In this document: positions 57,346-64,000 of the stretch, piece by piece
How positions within the stretch are numbered: position 1 is the stretch's first letter
Layout of the letters: every line of letters begins with the position of its first letter
Assembly: GCF_016863315.1 (NCBI RefSeq)
Contig: NZ_BOOQ01000051.1
Span: forward strand, 37,898 to 101,897
From: Planotetraspora silvatica
Lineage (GTDB): Bacteria; Actinomycetota; Actinomycetes; Streptosporangiales; Streptosporangiaceae
Direction of reading: 5' to 3'
Length of the DNA stretch: 64,000 nt
The notes under the pieces: generated by a model
The model's input: only the letters and a program-made list of their open reading frames with translations
Told to the model about the DNA's origin: nothing
Database searches by the model: none
Position numbers and translations under genes: made by a program

Positions 57346-57544
57346 CGCGAGGCCCCCTTTCTCACAACAGCAGCTACGCTACCGGCAGGTGGGTAAGGAC
57401 CGGTCCAAACACGGTCAGACCGGTCGCCAGGCGACCTGGCCGCTGCCTCACTCCGGCGCGCGAGCCCCGAACCTCCTGCGCCGGCGGCCTTACGGAGCTC
57501 GTACGGCCCCGCGTCGCGGGAGCCGTACGAGCCGTGACCAGAGA

Positions 57545-58177
57545 TCAGCAGTAGCCGAGCATGGTGGTCAGAGCGGTCTTCTCACTGCTCTGCACGCTCA
57601 GGCCGTAGTAGTACTTCACCTGGATCCAGGCGCGCGAGTAGGTGCACCAGAACGAGGTCAGCGACGGCTTCCACGTCGTGGGGTCCTGGTCGCCCTTGGA
57701 CTGGTTGACGTTGTCGGTGACGGCCCAGAGCTCGGGGCCGCCCAGGTCGTTGGCGTACGCCTGGCGCTGCGCGGTGGTCCACGCCCAGGCGCCCGACCGC
57801 CACGCCTCCGCCAGCGGGACCATGTGGTCGATGTCCACGTCCGCCGCCGCGTGCCAGGTCGCCCCGTCGTACGGGCTGTACCACGTGCCGGAGGTCGCGG
57901 CGCAACTCGAGTTGGTCACGACGCCGGAGCCGTCGCGCTTGAGCACCTGCTCGCGGGTGTTGCAGGCCCCGGAAACGGTGATCCAGTGCGGGAACAGATC
58001 CCGGTTGTAGGTCGACTGGTGGGATTCGGCGGCGACGGTGAGCGAGGCCAGCCGGGAGGCGGCCGTGCTCGCGGACGGGATGTTGGGCGGGGTGGCGCTC
58101 GCGGGCCCGGCGGTGAGGGTGACGCTGAGGACGATGAGGGACAGGACGGCGGCGATGCCGGCGAAGACTCGTTTTAC
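57545..58177 (-). CDS. Secreted HNH-family nuclease (DUF1524-like); start codon unclear
   Basis: About 210 residues. A clear signal peptide (KRVFAGIAAVLSLIVLSVTL, cleavage after PASA) is followed by the domain with FPHWITVSGACNTREQVLKR, ADVDIDHMVPLAEAWRSGA (HNH-type His) and LWAVTDNVNQSKGDQDPTTW. These secreted HNH proteins are frequent in Streptomyces and relatives and probably degrade DNA. No ATG, GTG or TTG precedes the signal peptide in frame. The first residue would be the GTA at 58177, or a CTG at 58210. GTG 57946 would remove the signal peptide. A mutated or non-standard start, or a sequencing error, must be considered. Confidence 0.75.
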   Translation of the reverse strand, partial: VKRVFAGIAAVLSLIVLSVTLTAGPASATPPNIPSASTAASRLASLTVAAESHQSTYNRDLFPHWITVSGACNTREQVLKRDGSGVVTNSSCAATSGTWYSPYDGATWHAAADVDIDHMVPLAEAWRSGAWAWTTAQRQAYANDLGGPELWAVTDNVNQSKGDQDPTTWKPSLTSFWCTYSRAWIQVKYYYGLSVQSSEKTALTTMLGYC

Positions 58178-58453
58178 GAGCCTGGCCTTTCTGCCTGCGG
58201 CCCCGGCCAGGAGGGGGGGTCCTGGTCTCGGACGAAGCCGCTCGACAGAAGGAAGGTCGCGAAATCTGACAGATCCTGAAATATCAGGGTTTGCTTATGT
58301 CAATCAGCCTGATTCAGTGGGGATCGCCGACGACCCGGGAGCGGTCACCGCGGGCCTGCGCCGACGCCGGACAGCCGCGTCCGGGCCCCGGCGAACAGGC
58401 CGGGGCCCGCAGGTGAGGATCTCGTTACAGGAGCTCGTCGTGGAGGCTCGGCG

Positions 58454-58786
58454 TCACCCGGTGCCGTCCGGCCGCCGCCGATCCTCCGGCTCTCCAGAGG
58501 AGGACGGCCCCGAAGCGCCGTATCCGGTACGCGGATCATGAGACGACGCGTCCTGAGCAGACGCGACCTGGGGCTGCGCCTGCTGAGGAAGCACGTCCTG
58601 GGGCCGATCGGCCGGGACCTCCGGGTCGTCGTCGTCCCCCAGCCGGCTGGTCTCCCGCTTGAACAGGCGGAGGGCCTGGCCCAGCGACCGGGCGGTGTCG
58701 GGGAGCCTCTTGGCGCCGAACAACATCACGAACACGAGGGCGACGATCAGCCAGTGCCAGACGGAGAGCTCTCCCACGACCGCCAT
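58454..58786 (-). CDS. tatA: Twin-arginine translocase subunit TatA/TatB-like
   Basis: About 110 residues: N-terminal hydrophobic helix (VWHWLIVALVFVMLFGAKRL), the hinge and amphipathic helix (LPDTARSLGQALRLFKRETS) typical of TatA, then an acidic, Gln/Ser/Pro-rich tail. ATG 58786 lies against GGAAGGGA, and an in-frame GTG at 58777 is also possible. It is an orphan, since no tatC is in the window. It could be an extra Tat pore subunit. Divergent from the AraC gene. Confidence 0.88.
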   Translation of the reverse strand: MAVVGELSVWHWLIVALVFVMLFGAKRLPDTARSLGQALRLFKRETSRLGDDDDPEVPADRPQDVLPQQAQPQVASAQDASSHDPRTGYGASGPSSSGEPEDRRRPDGTG

Positions 58787-58938
58787 TCCCTTCCCGAGAC
58801 ACTTGGAACTCCAACGATACGACGGCTGACCTGCGGTGGAGCCGACGCCCCGGCGATCCGGCCGCTTCGAGCGACCTCGGTAAGGGACCTGCGAGACAGG
58901 CGGGACGCCGTCGCCGGCGGTCGCATACGCTCGTCCAC

Positions 58939-59409
58939 GTGACAGGCGCGAGCAGGCCCAAGGCCGGGAAGCCGGGAATGGACCTGCTGCCGCATCTTCG
59001 CCGGGCACGCGATCACATGGACCGGCACTACCAGGCGCCGCTCGATCTCAGCGAACTCGCCCGGGTCGCCGGGGTGTCGAAGTTCCACCTGGTCCGCTGC
59101 TTCGAGGCCGCCTACGGGGAGACCCCGATCCGCTACCTCACCCGCCGCCGCATCGAGCGGGCCCAGGACCTGCTGCGCTCGGCCAACCTGACGGTGACCG
59201 AGGTGTGCATGATGGTGGGATTCGCCAGCCTCGGGTCCTTCTCCTCCCGCTTCAGCCAACTCGTCGGCGAGAGTCCCACGGCCTACCGCGACCGATGGGC
59301 GGCCCGGGGCGGGCCGCACATCCCCGGGTGCTTCCTGTTCATGCGCGGGCCGATGGACCCCCGCGGCACGGCGGGACCGCCCGGCGGCGGACCGGATCGC
59401 GCAATTTGA
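58939..59409 (+). CDS. AraC-family transcriptional regulator (DNA-binding domain only)
   Basis: 156 residues. It has two helix-turn-helix motifs (LDLSELARVAGVSKFHLVRC and LTVTEVCMMVGFASLGSFSS) in the standard AraC domain, without an effector domain, followed by a Gly/Pro-rich tail. GTG 58939 or ATG 58978 could start it. The next gene, a VOC-fold protein, is 39 bp downstream on the same strand, so the AraC protein likely controls it. Such AraC/glyoxalase pairs are common in actinomycetes. Confidence 0.88.
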   Translation: MTGASRPKAGKPGMDLLPHLRRARDHMDRHYQAPLDLSELARVAGVSKFHLVRCFEAAYGETPIRYLTRRRIERAQDLLRSANLTVTEVCMMVGFASLGSFSSRFSQLVGESPTAYRDRWAARGGPHIPGCFLFMRGPMDPRGTAGPPGGGPDRAI

Positions 59410-59448
59410 GAGAAGCCCTCGGCGACCTGCGGCTCTTACGTTGGCCGC

Positions 59449-59877
59449 ATGGTAACGAACATCTCACTCATCACCATCTACTGCCTCGACCAGGACAAGA
59501 CGCGCGACTTCTACGTCGACAACCTCGGCTTCGAGGCCCGCACCGACATCACCATGGGCGAGGGCTTCCGCTGGGTCACCATCGGGCACCCGAACCAGCC
59601 CGAACTCGAGATCACGCTGATGATCCCCGGCCCTCCCCTCGACCCGGAGGCCGCCGCCTTCGTCCGGGAGGAGCTCGGAAAGGGCCAGATGCACGCCGTC
59701 GGCCTGACCGTCGACGACTGCCGCAAGACCTACGAGGAGCTCAGCGCCAAGGGAGTCACCTTCCTCCAGGAGCCCTCCGACCGGCCGTACGGGGTGGAGG
59801 CCGTCATGCGTGACAACACAGGCAACTGGCTGGTCCTCGTGGAGCCCAAGACGTTCACTCCCGAGGCCTTCGCCTGA
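59449..59877 (+). CDS. VOC-family (glyoxalase/bleomycin-resistance-fold) protein
   Basis: 142 residues, two beta-alpha-beta-beta-beta halves: LITIYCLDQDKTRDFYVDNL and MHAVGLTVDDCRKTYEELSA. Potential metal ligands are His in GHPNQPELEI or MHAVGL and Glu in WLVLVEPK. The substrate is unknown. Encoded 39 bp after the AraC gene and followed by a bidirectional terminator. Confidence 0.88.
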   Translation: MVTNISLITIYCLDQDKTRDFYVDNLGFEARTDITMGEGFRWVTIGHPNQPELEITLMIPGPPLDPEAAAFVREELGKGQMHAVGLTVDDCRKTYEELSAKGVTFLQEPSDRPYGVEAVMRDNTGNWLVLVEPKTFTPEAFA

Positions 59878-59955
59878 CCGCACGGGAGCGGGCCCGGGCC
59901 GGACGGCCCCGGCGGAGATCCCTCGGGAATCCACGCGGATCCACGCGGATCCATC

Positions 59956-59995
59956 GGCGTGACCCGGAAACCTCGATCGGAATCCGGGTCACGCC
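59956..59995. terminator. Bidirectional terminator between VOC gene and sigma-GH128 gene
   Basis: A perfect 13-bp stem (59956-59968 with 59983-59995) with a 14-nt loop lies between the convergent stops at 59877 and 60015. A 10-bp tandem repeat (CCACGCGGAT twice) precedes it. Confidence 0.82.
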
Positions 59996-60014
59996 TGCTC
60001 GGGGGGCGACGACG

Positions 60015-61937
60015 TCAGCGGGCCGCCTGGAACGCGCGGCCGGCCGGCGTGGCCGCACCCGCGGTCGTGAACAGCCCGGTGCCGGGCTTCTTGTCCGCCG
60101 GCAGGCCGAACCACGCGTAGCGCTGCACGTACGGCAGGCCGGCCAGCATCTTCGTGGACGAGGTGACGAAGGCCGCCTGCTGTGAGTCCGTCGGGAACCG
60201 GGTGCCGTTCGAGAAGTCGATCAGCGCGAACTCCGTCAGCCAGATCGGCTTGTGGTAGCGCTTGTACACCGCCTGGATGTACGACTTGAGCTGGTTGGTG
60301 GCGTTCGCGGTGTTGAAGTCGCCGCCGTACCAGTGCAGCGTGATGAAGTCGACGCGGTAGCCCTTCGCCTTCGCCCCCGACATGAACTTGTCGAGCCAGC
60401 CGCCCGCGCGGTCCCCGCCGTACGCCACGGCGGGGCTGCCGAGCACCTTGCCCGCCGACATGAGCTTCGGCCAGAGGGACAGCGCCTTCTCCGGCGTCAT
60501 GTTCGACTGCGCACCCATGTCGGGCTCGTTGAACCCCAGCAGGTACGGCCCGGCCGCCTTGGCCTTGGCGAGGTTCTGGCTGGTGACGCTGTCGGTCCCC
60601 CAGATCATCGGCACGAACGTGGCCGACGCGGGGGTCGCGATCCCGTCATGGGTCGTGGACCAGGTGTAGTACCAGCTCGCGCCCGATTTCTTGAGAGCCG
60701 CGCTGACGCCGGGCATGCCCCACACGCCCACGCCCTTCTTCGCGGACTTCGCCACGACGACCGGAGGAGGCGGAGCCGGCTTGGTCGCCTTGGGCGAGGC
60801 CTTCTTGCTGGGCTTGGGAGACGGCTTGCGCGAAGCCTTGACGGACGCCGAAGGCGACGGCGACTTCGGCGGGAGCGCCGTCGCGGCCGCCTGGGGCGCC
60901 ACACCCTGGGCCGCCGGCTTCTGCGGGGAGAGGTTGGCGGCCACCAGTACGCCCACCGCGACGATCGCGGCCGCTCCGACGGCGGCCGTACCGGCGACGG
61001 GGCCGTGCGACAGGGCGGAGAACACGCCGCGGGGCCGCTCCTGCCGTAAGGCCTGGGAGGCCCGGTGCACGCCGCTCCGCCCGGGGGGAAGGTGCGAAGC
61101 GGCGTGCGCGGCCGCCTCGGAGGCGGCTGGGGGGATGGCTTGGAAGTGCTGCAGGACGAAGCCCGCGGGCACGGGCAGCAGCGGCATACCGGCGAGCAGC
61201 CGGTCGATGGGCAGCATGCCCTGACCGCTCCGCCCGCAGTCCGCGCAGTCGCGCACGTGCCGGGCGAAACGCTTGCGCCAGAGCGGGCTGGGCACGCCGT
61301 CCCAGTTCCACGTCATCGCGCGCAGTTCGGCGCACCCGGAGCCGGAACCCAGCGCCCGCACGATGGTGCGGGCGAGCTGCATCTGCTCCTTCATGCGCTG
61401 GACGCGGACGGCCGCGTGCCGGCCGGACAGGCCGAGGGCGCCCGCGAGGTCGGTGCGCCGGAGCTCTCCCGTCTCCTCGAGCCACCACAGGGCGAGCAGG
61501 CCCCGGTCGTCGGCGTCCAGCCAGCGCGTCGCCTCGGCGACCTCGCGGCGCTGGTCGGTGAGACCGAGCCTGAGGATGGTGAGGGCCGCGAAGTCCGAGG
61601 CCGGATCGGGCATCTCGTCCGCGGTGTCGAGGTCCGCCCGGCGCTTCTGGGTGGCCGACCGGTCCTGCTCGCGGTCGCGCACCTGCCGGACGGCGATGGC
61701 CACCAGCCAGGACCGGAACGCCTCCGGGTCGCGCAGGGTGGGCAGTCCGCGGACGACCCGCAACAGTGTCTCCTGCACGACGTCGTCGACGTCGTTGTGC
61801 CCGTTGAGCGCGCGGCCGACGATGTTGTAGACGAGCGGAAGGGAGTCCGCGACCAGAGCGTCGAGCGCCCGCTGGTCTCCGCCTCGCGCGGCCTCCACCA
61901 TCGCCGTGTCGGGTCCGCCCCTGCCGGTTCCGGGCAT
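60015..61937 (-). CDS. ECF sigma factor fused to zinc finger, membrane helix and GH128 glucanase domain
   Basis: 640 residues in one frame. ECF region 2 is at about 30-90 (DVDDVVQETLLRVVRGLPTL) and region 4 at 130-195 (DLAGALGLSGRHAAVRVQRM). An anti-sigma-type zinc motif H227xxxC231xxC234 follows. One membrane helix is at about 312-334, then a Pro/Ser/Lys linker to 400 and a GH128-type barrel with acid Glu471 (GFNEPD) and nucleophile Glu569 (WLTEF). GH128 enzymes cleave beta-1,3-glucan. The sigma part would face the cytoplasm and the glucanase the outside. Sigma factors with C-terminal extensions are known in actinobacteria. This combination reads as a one-piece envelope sensor. It is divergent from a thaumatin-like gene. 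Confidence 0.9.
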   Translation of the reverse strand: MPGTGRGGPDTAMVEAARGGDQRALDALVADSLPLVYNIVGRALNGHNDVDDVVQETLLRVVRGLPTLRDPEAFRSWLVAIAVRQVRDREQDRSATQKRRADLDTADEMPDPASDFAALTILRLGLTDQRREVAEATRWLDADDRGLLALWWLEETGELRRTDLAGALGLSGRHAAVRVQRMKEQMQLARTIVRALGSGSGCAELRAMTWNWDGVPSPLWRKRFARHVRDCADCGRSGQGMLPIDRLLAGMPLLPVPAGFVLQHFQAIPPAASEAAAHAASHLPPGRSGVHRASQALRQERPRGVFSALSHGPVAGTAAVGAAAIVAVGVLVAANLSPQKPAAQGVAPQAAATALPPKSPSPSASVKASRKPSPKPSKKASPKATKPAPPPPVVVAKSAKKGVGVWGMPGVSAALKKSGASWYYTWSTTHDGIATPASATFVPMIWGTDSVTSQNLAKAKAAGPYLLGFNEPDMGAQSNMTPEKALSLWPKLMSAGKVLGSPAVAYGGDRAGGWLDKFMSGAKAKGYRVDFITLHWYGGDFNTANATNQLKSYIQAVYKRYHKPIWLTEFALIDFSNGTRFPTDSQQAAFVTSSTKMLAGLPYVQRYAWFGLPADKKPGTGLFTTAGAATPAGRAFQAAR

Positions 61938-62179
61938 CGCACTCCGCTCTCAGTCCATCGTCCCCGCGCCGCCCGTGTGCGTCGGGCCGGGACAATCCTC
62001 TACAGCCAGGACATTCTCTCTATACAGGAGACGGGCGGACGGACGGCGGATAACGAAAATTCGCCGCACTTCTTCGCCGGTTTCCGTTGTCAGGGTCCGC
62101 ACCCCTCGGTCTCCGGTTCAGAGGCCCGGTGCTGCCGGCCTCATCGGAGGGCACGGAGAACAGGGAAGGGCGCGGGACC

Positions 62180-63187
62180 ATGGCGACGAGGAAGAGGAGG
62201 GGGATGGCCCGGTCGTGGCAGCCGTACGCCCTCGTCCTGGCGGTGGTGGTGGCGACGGTGGTGGCCCTGGTCTGGCCCTCCTCCCCGCGTGAGAGCGACA
62301 CGACCGCGTCGGCGGCCGGCCTGTCGTCCGCCCCGGTGACCGCCCCCGCGGACGAGGCCGCGAACCCCTCGGCCTCTCCGTCGCGCACCGTCCGCCCCAG
62401 TCACAAGCCGAGCAGCTCGCCGCGGCCGTCGGTCTCGCGCTCCGCGACGGCGAACAAGAGCGGGACCAAGTCGCCCGTCACCGCGAAGGCCGCGGGCGGC
62501 AAGCGCCTGTTCACGTTCGTCAACAACCTGAGCCAGACGGTCTGGCTCGCCTCCAACAAGAGCGACAAGTATCCGCTCTCCGCGACCGGGTGGGTGCTCC
62601 GCCCCGGTCAGACCGTCTCGGTGCAGGTCCCGAACAAGTGGGGCGGCAGGTTCTGGGGCCGCACCGGCTGCTCCTTCAACTCGGCCGGGCGTGGGCACTG
62701 CCAGACCGGCGACTGCGGGGGCGTCTTCCAGTGCGTCGGCAGCACGGGCTCCGCGACCACGCTCGGCGAGTTCTCCCTCGCGGCCTGGGGCGGGATGGAC
62801 TTCTACGACGTCAGCATGGTCGACGGCTACAACCTGCCGATGTACATCAACATCTCGGGCGGCGGCACCAAGGATCCCGTCAGTCCCTCCGGCTGTTACA
62901 AGGGCGCCTGCACCAAGGCGGTCAGCTGCCCGGGCAAGATGCAGCTCAAGGTCGGCGGCCAGATGGTGGCCTGCAAGAACCCGTGCACCGCGTTCGGCGG
63001 CGACACCTACTGCTGCCGCGGCAAGTGGGCCGGGCGGGAGAACTGCATCCCGTCGAAATGGCCTACGGACTACACCCAGGTGTTCAAGAAGGCCGCGCCG
63101 TACGCGTATTCGTACGCCTTCGACGACTCGGCGACGATGCCGTGCAAGGGCCGCTGCGACTATCGGGTGACGTTCGGGATCACGTGA
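62180..63187 (+). CDS. Secreted thaumatin-like protein
   Basis: 335 residues. The membrane anchor or signal is at about 12-32 (YALVLAVVVATVVALVWP), a Ser/Thr/Pro linker runs to about 105, and a thaumatin domain follows (FTFVNNLSQTVWLAS, FWGRTGCSFNSAGRGHCQTG, EFSLAAWGGMDFYDVSMVDG, YNLPMYI). Fourteen cysteines fit the disulfide-rich fold. Thaumatin-like proteins bind or hydrolyse beta-1,3-glucans and are often antifungal. ATG 62180 has GGAAGGG upstream. It shares a 242-bp divergent intergenic region with the sigma-GH128 gene. Confidence 0.9.
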   Translation: MATRKRRGMARSWQPYALVLAVVVATVVALVWPSSPRESDTTASAAGLSSAPVTAPADEAANPSASPSRTVRPSHKPSSSPRPSVSRSATANKSGTKSPVTAKAAGGKRLFTFVNNLSQTVWLASNKSDKYPLSATGWVLRPGQTVSVQVPNKWGGRFWGRTGCSFNSAGRGHCQTGDCGGVFQCVGSTGSATTLGEFSLAAWGGMDFYDVSMVDGYNLPMYINISGGGTKDPVSPSGCYKGACTKAVSCPGKMQLKVGGQMVACKNPCTAFGGDTYCCRGKWAGRENCIPSKWPTDYTQVFKKAAPYAYSYAFDDSATMPCKGRCDYRVTFGIT

Positions 63188-63259
63188 GGCCCGCCCGCGA
63201 TCGGTGCGGATCGAACGCGACAGCCGGCGGCCGGCCCGTCGAGGTGACGGGCCGACCCC

Positions 63260-63784
63260 CTAGACGCGGCCCTGAAGGACCTTGGCCAGCCGCAGCGCGG
63301 TCTCCTGGCGGCCGTCCGAGCTGGCGGTTCGCACCTTGATCCCGCAGTAGTCCCCGGCGCGGCAGGGGAACCACAGCTCGCCGTGCAGTTCGGCGTAGGT
63401 GGCGCCGTCGACGAATCCGCTCAGCGGCTCCCCGATCTCGGCCACGGACTCATACTGGGCCTTGGGCAGCACCGCCGCGAAAATCGCCTCATTGATGCCG
63501 TCCTTGGGGGTCGGCGCCGTCCAGACGCATCCGCCGAACGTGAAGTCCTGCTGGCCGCCGTCATTCGGGCCGATCGCCTCGGCGACCTCCTCCTCGGTGA
63601 GGAACTTGCAGCTGTCGCTACTGCCCGAGCCCTCCCCAGCGGGGTCCGCACCGGGAAGACCCACCGCACTGGGAAGACCGACCTGGTTGGAACCACCCGC
63701 GTCGCCGCCGCCTCCGCAAGCCGTGGCCAAGACCAGCGCACAGCCGAGAATCGCGGCGTGCGTGAACTTCCTGAAGACCTTCAT
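63260..63784 (-). CDS. DUF3558-like lipoprotein
   Basis: 174 residues. The lipoprotein signal peptide has lipobox LATAC with Cys23, then a Gly/Pro/Ser linker. The folded part contains KFLTEEEVAEAIGPNDGGQ, FGGCVWTAP and RAGDYCGIKVRTA, as in DUF3558 proteins, with paired cysteines. It is anchored outside the membrane. The function is unknown. It converges with the thaumatin-like gene, with a 72-bp gap. Confidence 0.8.
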   Translation of the reverse strand: MKVFRKFTHAAILGCALVLATACGGGGDAGGSNQVGLPSAVGLPGADPAGEGSGSSDSCKFLTEEEVAEAIGPNDGGQQDFTFGGCVWTAPTPKDGINEAIFAAVLPKAQYESVAEIGEPLSGFVDGATYAELHGELWFPCRAGDYCGIKVRTASSDGRQETALRLAKVLQGRV

Positions 63785-64000
63785 GGGCCATCCCTTCGTA
63801 TACGGCCCTGACGACAGGAAGAATCGCGCAGAGAAACCTGGCTGATCAACGCTTGCGGGCAGTGTTCATCTCCTCGTCGAAACGGGTGCACCCGCCCCGT
63901 GCCCGGCACATTCGCGTGCGCCGGGCGATGCGGTGCCGCAGATCATCCTGAGCGCCTGACGCGTCAGGATGTCCGCACCATGGCGGTGGTCCGTTCGCCC
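63785..64000. other. Right edge, no gene seen; one perfect palindrome
   Basis: 216 bp upstream of the lipoprotein with no supported coding frame. 63956-63969 (CCTGACGCGTCAGG) is a perfect 14-bp palindrome that could be an operator. The edge prevents further reading. Confidence 0.5.

Noticed and set aside
1..64000. tRNA or rRNA genes, insertion sequences, prophage or integrase
   Set aside because: No cloverleaf-like gene, rRNA stretch, transposase or integrase frame was recognised anywhere in the window.

Overview
The window is chromosomal DNA from a high-G+C actinomycete. The spine of the first 43 kb (mltG, ruvX, alaS, rarA, aspS, hisS, glyoxalase-II-like gene, cyclophilin, rsh, apt, secF-secD-yajC, ruvB-ruvA-ruvC, yebC, pdxT, pdxS, pimA-patA-pgsA, HIT gene, thrS) is the gene order known from Mycobacterium and related Actinobacteria. 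The protein flavour (UTRA regulator, DUF6167, DUF349, secreted GH and thaumatin-like proteins) fits the Streptosporangiales or a nearby order. That placement is inference.

Layout. 1-6.7 kb: cell-wall and DNA-maintenance genes around alaS, all on the minus strand. 7.3-11 kb: aspS-hisS-metallohydrolase operon. 11.2-13.4 kb: secreted cyclophilin and DUF349 protein (+). 14-20.5 kb: rsh, apt and the Sec accessory operon (-). 20.8-29.6 kb: Holliday-junction operon, Eis-like acetyltransferase, yebC-pdxT, a MarR regulator, pdxS, a DUF3048 lipoprotein and a LemA-like protein (-). 29.6-32.3 kb: phosphatidylinositol mannoside operon. 32.6-39.4 kb: EF-G2, a secreted glycosidase and a large membrane protein (+). 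39.4-46.7 kb: HIT, Gls24/Asp23, thrS, a degenerate GH25 protein, phosphoketolase and a MarR regulator. From 46.7 kb the region is accessory: a LitR/LitS-like regulator pair with a DUF523-DUF1722 protein, oxidoreductase, hydrolase, a debranching-type glucosidase facing a UTRA-only protein, secreted low-complexity and beta-helix proteins, an HNH nuclease, TatA, an AraC/VOC pair, an ECF sigma/zinc-finger/GH128 fusion facing a thaumatin-like protein, and a lipoprotein.

The most unusual feature is a family of four intergenic repeat arrays (6861-7268, 13413-14020, 26564-26929, 36614-37224). Each is built from a strongly conserved 20-bp motif repeated every 53 bp. The first half of each array reads one way and the second half reads the opposite way, so the whole array is a long imperfect palindrome. 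The centres of arrays 1 and 3 are perfect 13-bp and 15-bp hairpins. In array 2 the 33-bp spacers also match their mirror partners across the centre, and array 4 has one spacer that is a mosaic of two units from the other arm. A possible relic lies at 56841-56892. I do not recognise this element from the literature.

A second candidate system is the 640-residue protein at 60015-61937. In one chain it carries an ECF sigma factor, an HxxxCxxC zinc finger, a membrane helix and an extracellular GH128-type beta-1,3-glucanase. It is divergent from a secreted thaumatin-like (beta-glucan-binding type) protein. This suggests an envelope sensor for fungal or other beta-glucan.
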